Positions 29,658 to 35,862 of a stretch of DNA of 35,862 nucleotides are shown here, piece after piece. The position numbers and the translations under genes were made by a program. The stretch spans positions 1 to 35,862 of the forward strand of contig JAWQRN010000152.1 in NCBI GenBank assembly GCA_033557685.1, given 5' to 3'. Below the pieces are notes generated by a model, which ran no database searches, was not told the DNA's origin, and saw only the letters and a list, made by a program, of their open reading frames with translations. Source of the DNA: Sperchopsis tessellata. Taxonomy: Eukaryota > Arthropoda > Insecta > Coleoptera > Hydrophilidae. Positions within the stretch are counted from its first letter, which is position 1. Each line of letters starts with the position of its first letter.

Positions 29658-30730
29658 ATGGAAACTAGGTCAACTAAGAAAATGGTATAAACAGAAGAGA
29701 AAGCATAAGAACCAGTGAACATGAACCAAATTCTGTTAATATGCTATAAGACAAAATACAACAGAAGCTAGAAGGAAATTAAAAAAAAGCAAAGACAAAA
29801 TAGAACAGAAACTAGTAGAAAATTCGGTTGGAAAATAAACTAGAAGAAAATTCCAGAAGAATTGAAGAGATTTAAAGTGCATTTGAAACAAAAATTACCA
29901 GAAACTACAAGAAAATTTTAGAATTCCAGAACAATCGAAACAAAAGTTGAACAGAGGCTGTTAGGATATTTTAGAAGTTTGGAAAGCAAACTTGTAAAAA
30001 ATTCTAGAAATTTAGAAAGTAAATGATGGAACATAAAAATGAAAAGATGGAAAAGATCAACCTCTCAGAGAAAAGTATGGAGCCTGGAAAGGTGGCATCG
30101 TATAGCTTGCAAAGAAACCATTCACTACTTTATTACAAATGAATGGCCAAAGCATAACGGTGCTAAAATATGATGGAACATCTTCATGGACACTAACATG
30201 CAATTCAAAATGGCTAGGATGACACAGATAAAGTGCACGTTCTGTACAAAATTTCTAGCAATAGAAGGGGAAATTTTGAAATTCTGGTACAGGCCTTGCA
30301 ATCAAGGTTTAGGGATTACCTATTAAAACCCAAGTATCAAGCCTAACTAACAGTATGGGAATGAAAGAGTGGGAAATTATTGCAAGAATATGAAGCTGAG
30401 ATTGATAAACTAATCAATCTTAGCTATGGAGATCTCCAAGAAAATGTATGTGGATGAAGTGAACATGTTTATCAATGGTTTTATTGATCAAAAAATTCCA
30501 CTAGCAGTGTAACAGAGCCCGTAATGAAATCTATGGGATGCCGTGGATATATTTCTGAAATTTGAAGTTGTACAGTACTGATATAAGGGGAAGTACATAT
30601 GAGAAGTAACAGTGGCAGAAGCACCAGCTCAAGAAGCTTAATTGTGTAAAGTGAGAAGCTATGAGAGAAATTTAAAGAACATAAAATGCAACAAATGTGG
30701 TTAAGCGGGGCACATTTGCAAAAATTGTCT
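29658..30730 (+). pseudogene. gag-like region of gypsy copy B
   Basis: The frame starts at an ATG but breaks quickly. A Lys/Glu-rich coiled-coil-like part runs to about 30090. A capsid-like part follows at about 30110-30560, ending with FIDQKIPLAV. The CCHC zinc knuckle at 30687-30728 keeps all four ligands with correct C-x2-C-x4-H-x4-C spacing, though one codon inside it is a stop. The knuckle would bind element RNA. Copy B keeps a segment near 30350-30540 that copy A lacks. Confidence 0.7.
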
Positions 30731-30879
30731 ATTGAGAATAGAGATCTCTGGAAATGCCAACAAAAACCAGGTACTAAAAACCACCAATACTAGGGGGCAA
30801 ATGTTGGTGGGAACAAAGGAAGGCCTCAGATTATCCAGAATATAGCAACATGTTAGTAGTCTCGTCGACAATGGTAGTA

Positions 30880-31110
30880 TTGGGAAGAAGAGGTTCCAGT
30901 TCATGCTAGACACAGGAGGCAATACTTAGTAGTAGCTCGATCAGATATGGTGAACCTGGAGAATCTGGAAAAGGTTATAAAGTTCCACGCGAACAGGTAT
31001 TGGTGGAAAAAGTTAAGTCCATGGAAGAGTGAAGGCTTATATAACCTACAATCCTTACTCCATGGTTTAACAGATGATTGTAGCAGATATAGTTGATGAA
31101 ACAATCATCA
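30880..31110 (+). pseudogene. Retropepsin-like protease remnant, gypsy copy B
   Basis: The active-site motif reads MLDTGGN at about 30903-30923, within RFQFMLDTG. It is followed by stops, then MVNLENLEKV, which matches the same part of copy A. IVADIVDETIIKLD lies further on, near 31079-31122, as in the flap-to-RT connection of gypsy proteases. The reverse transcriptase that should follow is not recognisable. Confidence 0.65.
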
Positions 31111-31290
31111 AGTTGGATTTTTTTTTGGCCATTTGAACATCAGCAAACCACGTACCAATATTTCTTGCTTTTGGGAAGGTCAATCGTCAGGATGCTTGAG
31201 GCTGTATTATCCTTTCAAGCATGAGCCTACAGTTACTTCTTTTTGGGATGAACAGAGCTAATATGGGGGCCATGTTATAAAGCAACTGTA

Positions 31291-31660
31291 GATCTATTAT
31301 GCCATTGAACATCCCAGGAAACTCCAGTACGTTCTAAATTCTACAAGAAGATGTAAGATATTCCAGCAGGTAATCAGTCCTGAGCCACCTGGAATATTGG
31401 GGAACGAATATCGAATAATTTCTTATAATTAATCTAGTTTTGAAAAACAACATTGTGAAAATTATAAAATGTTTCGATTATTTGCTGTTGTTAGCTGTCA
31501 AATTCAACACATGTACTTTATTTTAATATTAAACGAAGTGCTAATACATTTATTGATAACAGTAAACAACAAAAAATGTATTAAATTCATAGCTATGGTA
31601 ACTTTGCTATACAACACATTTAAATACAAAAATTTAATAGCTAGAGAAACAGTCTAATAA
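31291..31660. other. Short stretch between gypsy copy B and the mariner remnant
   Basis: No gene recognised. A 62-codon plus-strand open frame at 31469-31657 is hydrophobic, begins just after copy B, and has no family motif. Confidence 0.5.
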
Positions 31661-32601
31661 TTAATAGGATGTTCAAATAACCCTCTATTCGCAGTTAAAT
31701 AGTACCCATGTCGATCATAAAATTCACATATAACATTCGCCAACGTGCATTGTGATACATCTTGGCATTTTTCAACTATCGCCTCTTTAATCATTATTGG
31801 CAAAATAGAGAGGATGTCTATACAACTTATTTTTTAAGTAACCTTTGACAAGAAAACCATTTGAGGTTATTACGGTGAACTAGCTGGCCACTGTTGCTTC
31901 TCTGGTTATTCAACGACTTTAAAAGGCAAAGTATAAAAGTCGCACCATATTGTGCCCAGGGCATCAGTCATGTTGAAGATTTTGAAGAGCAGATCCCATG
32001 CCTTCTTGTAGTAGCTACAGGTATCTTTCAGCAGTGAAGATCCAATCAATGAAAAGAGAACCATTTAGTCAGTGCCCTAGTACCAATCCACACATTCACT
32101 GATTGACAATACTCATTTCTTTTTGTTTGTTAAATGAAGGTTTTGTGTTCTCCAATATCTAAAATTTAGATTTTTTGGAGTGCCATGGGTTGAAAATGTA
32201 CGCTAGTCAGAAAACAGAATATTAGGTTAAAAATCTCTATTATGAATGGTAATTTCTAAGATCGTTTCACTAAATGCCATACTTGAATAGTTATCTTCAT
32301 CAAATGTTTGCTGCTGTTTTTAAACATTGAAATGGTGGTTTGCTTTTTTAAAATATTATGGGCAATGATATTAGAAATTCCTAAATTTTAGCTCATTTGC
32401 CTTAAGCTTTTTATTTTTTATAGCCTGCATTATCACATTTAACAATTTACAAAATCTATTAACTCTGTCAGTTGATTTAAAATGCTCAATTACCTTCTGA
32501 ATTATGTTCAAAGAAGGTATTGTGTAGTCAGCGAAAAGTCTAGCAAATAAATCTCCAATATTTCGCAGATAATATTCAGAATAATACCAGTGAATAAACA
32601 T
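31660..32601 (-). pseudogene. Mariner-type transposase remnant
   Basis: The N-terminal part (32601-32371) encodes a helix-turn-helix segment with ARLFADYTIPSLNIIQKVIE and then FKSTDRVNRF, the fold seen at the start of many arthropod mariner-like transposases. The catalytic part (about 32130-31880) reads VNVWIG, then FTAERYL, and later QWPASSP, matching the S-V-N-V-W, L-T-x-x-R-Y-L and WPARSPDL blocks. In the last block the catalytic Asp position is a stop. The C-terminal segment near 31780-31700 reads IKEAIVEKCQDVSQCTLANV and ends in an EFYDRHG segment. Frameshifts and stops break it. No terminal inverted repeats were found. It lies between gypsy copy B and the NHS/GUK-holder gene. Confidence 0.7.
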
Positions 32602-33110
32602 AACTAGTTAAAAATCTTAGTGAGTTTAGTATTTAATTCTCAAGACATTATCTATTTACCATTTTGCTCTATAATAATTAGGAGAGCAAACATTTGTATA
32701 ATACTGCCAAAGTTTTTAGATTCTATATTTCACTTTATAATTAAGTACACGAAATAGTACATAATTTATATATTAGATGTTAAAAAGGTATATGATAAAT
32801 AATGATGTTCATATTTTCATAAATTACTTTATTATAGAACCAATATATTAAGATTTTATAAATTAAGGCATCAATTTTTCTAATTTACAAAACAAATTAT
32901 CGCTAAGTTTTTTCTATACATTGTAGAGTTCAGTTTAATATACAGTTTCAAATAAAAATGATGTAGATGAATTAAAATCAAAATAATACCAAAAAGCCCA
33001 ACAACGAGTAGAAAAAATATAAAAAATGGCTCGTTAGACTAGAAATCTGCAAAATAAATAGTTAAAATTAAAATATAAACATCACTGATATGTCAATAAA
33101 AAGACTAATA
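32602..33110 (-). other. Probable 3' untranslated region of the NHS/GUK-holder gene
   Basis: The DNA past the stop codon is AT-rich and without other genes. On the minus strand an AATAAA lies at about 32834-32829, some 280 bases past the stop, a plausible poly(A) signal. Confidence 0.4.
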
Positions 33111-34822
33111 CTAAAATGCTGTCTCCAAAGCTGGCGGTGAAGAAGTTTTATCGTTTTCATTACCATGACCACTAATGGTATGGAACTTCTTTAAGCCAGA
33201 GCTACTTTGAGGTGTTGAGTTAAAAAATTGAGCCCGTTGAGCTTGCAACCTCTGTGCAATAGTCATGGGTGTTTTACTTACATCATTTCTTGGCACATCA
33301 GGAGTAAATATCTGACGCCTAATAGAATTTTGAACTTCAGGAGCTACTACTGTATTACTAGGAGCAACACAGGTCTGATTATCAATTTTTTGCTGATATT
33401 TAGGAGAATATCTATTTTCACCTGAACTATTATGACTCTCATCTTCTCTACAATCTTCCAGTATTGTTGAAGAGAGAACGTCACTGCGAGGATTTGCAAA
33501 CCTCCATTGTGATCTCGGAGATAATAATTTTGGAGCTGGTCTATTTTTATCTGGAGTATTTTTAGGAGATCCTGGATTGTTACTTGAAAACTTTCTGTGA
33601 CCTAATGTTCTTGGTGAGCCATTTAAGTCTAAAATACTCATATCGTTTTGTGACTGTTGCTGTGACTTTGGTGCTCCTTGTTGTTTGGAGATTTTTAACT
33701 GTTCAACAGCAGATATCTTTTTATTTGGAGTGGTATTAATCGATCCTTTTCCATGTTGTAACAAAAGTCTCTTGAAGTCAAGCCGTGATGTTTGCTGAAC
33801 GCCTTTTCTGTCACTGCAAGCCCAGCTTTGTCTAGATCGAGACTCTGTACTAGGTGGGCTGTTATCAATATTTGTATTGAAATCAATATACTCTCCATTT
33901 CCAGGTGACCAGCTTAATCGAGATCTTGCTTTATCACCTATATAACCCGTTTCAGGAGATTTCATTGACACTTTGTTTAAGGAACTTTCGGAGTTGCCTG
34001 GAGTTAAACTTGTAGAGGATAGTGAGGGGGAACTTCTATCAATTTCTTCAGTCTTTATATTCATTTTTTTCTTACTTTTGTGTATAATTGCATACAACTC
34101 TTCATTACTCATTGTAGATTTCTTAGGTGACATCAGTTTATTCTCCAAATTAACAGCAGCTTTTAATTCAGCTACTTTTGATGGTGTTGAAGACTGAAAA
34201 TTTCCTGAGTTTCTAGGATCTATGGGTGATATTCGTAAAGAATCATTTGTACTAGGATCTTGTACTTTATGAAATCCAACAGGAGAACCACTGTTACTTA
34301 AGCTTCCTCGACTGGATGTTTGCATATTGTACATACTGTTTGGTGAGGGTAAATAATTATCATTATTATGATAATTTCTTAAATGAGAAGGCACTTGTTT
34401 TGGCATACTTGGTATTTGAGGCATCTGAACGGGTATTCCTAAATTTTGGTCTAACCTCTGAACATTATATTGTTGATACAGTTGAGATTGATGTGGTGAT
34501 TGGTACAGTTCTTCTAAATATTCACTATTATTCTTAAACATTAGGTTTCTTCCCATACTGTTGGATCTATACTGCTTATTATTTAAACCTCTTGTTATGT
34601 CTGGTGTAACTGATCTTTCAGGATACAGATCAGTGATTTGGCTTTTTCTAGAAGGTAGTGTACTGTATCTAGGATTTCCTCTTTGTAGGCCATAAGTCAA
34701 TTCATATTCATTTGCTTGGAAATTAGCATCCATTATTGGATTTTGATAGCCATACACGTTTTGACCTTGCATTGTGTGGTTTTTGTATGTTGGCTGATGG
34801 TTAGGTGGCAAGTGTGCTCGTT
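33111..34822 (-). CDS. gukh: NHS / GUK-holder family protein, 3'-terminal exon
   Basis: The exon begins after the acceptor TTTGCAG at 34823-34829 and ends at a stop at 33111, leaving about 570 residues of the C-terminal half. A methionine at 34838 lies in the intron, so it is not the start. The part is low-complexity and rich in Ser, Asn, Pro and Gln, with conserved islands: SNEELYAIIHKSKKKMNIK (about residue 243 counted from 34838), TSRLDFKRLLLQHG (about 349), and RSDVLSSTILED (about 451). These islands match Nance-Horan syndrome proteins and Drosophila GUK-holder. The family scaffolds actin and cell-junction or synaptic complexes; fly Gukh is reported to bind Dlg and Scribble. The last four residues, ETAF, fit a class I PDZ ligand (S/T-x-hydrophobic). 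The N-terminal WAVE-homology-type exons are outside the window. The frame is intact. Confidence 0.82.
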
Positions 34823-35862
34823 CTGCAAATTTAAACATTGAGTAAGTGTTTGAAATTGTGAATATACAATAAATGGATTTATTTTCATATATTAAACAAG
34901 TTTAGGATTTATGTTTTGAATACAAGTAATAAATTTTCAACCAGTTTTTTTGCTATTTATGTGCTATTTTAAAGTCGTTAGAATACATAAAAAAAAATCA
35001 GTGACTCGTAAAATCCCTACATCAATTTGTATTGTTTTACCATAATTATATAAAATATCTTATAAACCTTGTGTGAAAACTGATATATCAGTACTTATAT
35101 GAAAATATGCCCATAAAAATTACCTATAGCAACTCCAACTATAAATTTCAGTAAACAACTTATTTATGATATATTATTAGTAGCTACTAAGAGTGACCTT
35201 TACTTTTATACTTTATATATTACAGTAAATTTTTAGTGTTTTTAACTACAACAAAAGTAATTTTTGTTTGTAGATCACCACGTGATTTGCTAGTATCAGA
35301 TTTATTTTTGAATAGTGACCTATGATGTCAGTAATTTAAATTATAATGTATTGAATGTAAAATGCAGTATGACAAAAGTTAAGTGTACGTTTCACGAAGG
35401 TATTGTACTTATATTGTATTAATAAAACTACCTCAGATCGGCTGCTGAAGCAACATTCAATAATTTGTAATCTAGTACCACATATGTGGTAATTGGAACA
35501 AGCTATGGCCTATGCTATATGTTATAATTTTAAATTATTTAAAAAAAGCTTTATTGCTATGAAGTAGATTCTGGGAGTTTTAACGAGAAAATTGTTAAAT
35601 CAGAAGAGCATACTTGCTAAGAGTCTCAGAAAAGATATAGATTCTTTTTATTTTGGCACTTTATAAACATTCTTTCTTCTCTTAGTTATTTCTTTGCCTT
35701 AAAAGTCTCAAGAGTTTTTTCACCATACTTATGATAATTAATAAAAGTCTATGTAAATATATACTAGCAGGTGGTCAAACAGTTTGTATGGTGAATATTT
35801 ACATATATTGTTTTAAATAACATTATGTATAAATTTACACACTAAATAGTGAATATATATGT
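34823..35862 (-). other. Upstream intron of the NHS/GUK-holder gene
   Basis: The acceptor side ends at 34823. No further exon was recognised up to the window end. The sequence is AT-rich and has no repeat pair I could identify. Confidence 0.55.

Larger units (their letters stand above)
29541..31290 (+). mobile_element. Decayed Ty3/gypsy-type retrotransposon, copy B
   Basis: The leader and gag region match copy A at the left of the window in the same orientation, including the gag start ATGGAAACTAGGTCAACTA (from 29658) and SWTL near 30185. Copy B retains the zinc knuckle and protease but no recognised RNase H or integrase, so it is truncated in or before the reverse transcriptase. A purine-rich GGGGGCCATG near 31265 may mark the border with LTR-like DNA. 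Its leader contains TTGGTGTCAAGTGTGAGG, probably the primer-binding region. It is heavily mutated. Confidence 0.75.

Noticed and set aside
33695..34537. Other open frames overlapping the NHS/GUK-holder exon
   Set aside because: They are shadows of the long intact reading frame with conserved family islands.

Overview
This is AT-rich animal nuclear DNA, almost certainly from an insect. Coding regions are split by GT-AG introns. The three host genes are TAF13, U1 snRNP-C, and a Nance-Horan/GUK-holder family gene whose closest named relative is Drosophila gukh. Much of the rest is decayed mobile DNA of the kinds common in arthropods. The sequence does not fix the insect order. No CRISPR array, operon, rRNA or intact tRNA is visible.

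Layout. 1-200: a perfect 59-bp hairpin-forming inverted repeat. 0.33-4.2 kb: a decayed Ty3/gypsy-type retrotransposon (copy A), split by the 3' tail of a LINE. 4.2-5.26 kb: two LINE fragments in opposite orientation. 6.0-6.55 kb: a diverged pair of direct repeats. 8.83-11.28 kb: TAF13 on the minus strand, with a seven-codon first exon and a 1.9-kb intron. 13.4-13.9 kb: a broken copy of a cysteine-rich gene that looks like a multicopy insect family. 14.18-14.51 kb: a THAP-domain pseudogene that still shows its intron. 14.49-16.52 kb: an insect errantivirus-type envelope remnant lying between inverted, internally tandem-repeated ends. 16.58-16.89 kb: a MITE-like element. 17.62-19.95 kb: the two-exon U1-C gene on the plus strand, with a Tc1 transposase fragment in its intron. 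20.0-21.5 kb: two copies of an unknown repeat. 22.85-24.99 kb: a LINE with a nearly identical 427-bp internal tandem duplication. 25-29.5 kb: no confident gene. 29.54-31.3 kb: a second copy (B) of the same gypsy-type element. 31.66-32.6 kb: a mariner-type transposase remnant on the minus strand. 33.11-34.82 kb: the 3'-terminal coding exon of the NHS/GUK-holder gene on the minus strand; its upstream exons lie beyond the window.

The three host genes act in unrelated processes: polymerase II initiation, 5' splice-site recognition, and cortical or synaptic scaffolding. Nothing suggests co-regulation. TAF13 and U1-C are divergent, but 6.3 kb of transposon debris separates their start codons.

The most unusual object is the 14.49-16.52 kb block. 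An envelope-type gene remnant, with no gag or pol, sits inside inverted termini built from 43-bp tandem units. This looks like a foldback-type element that contains an env gene. Frameshifts and stops show that the env is no longer functional.
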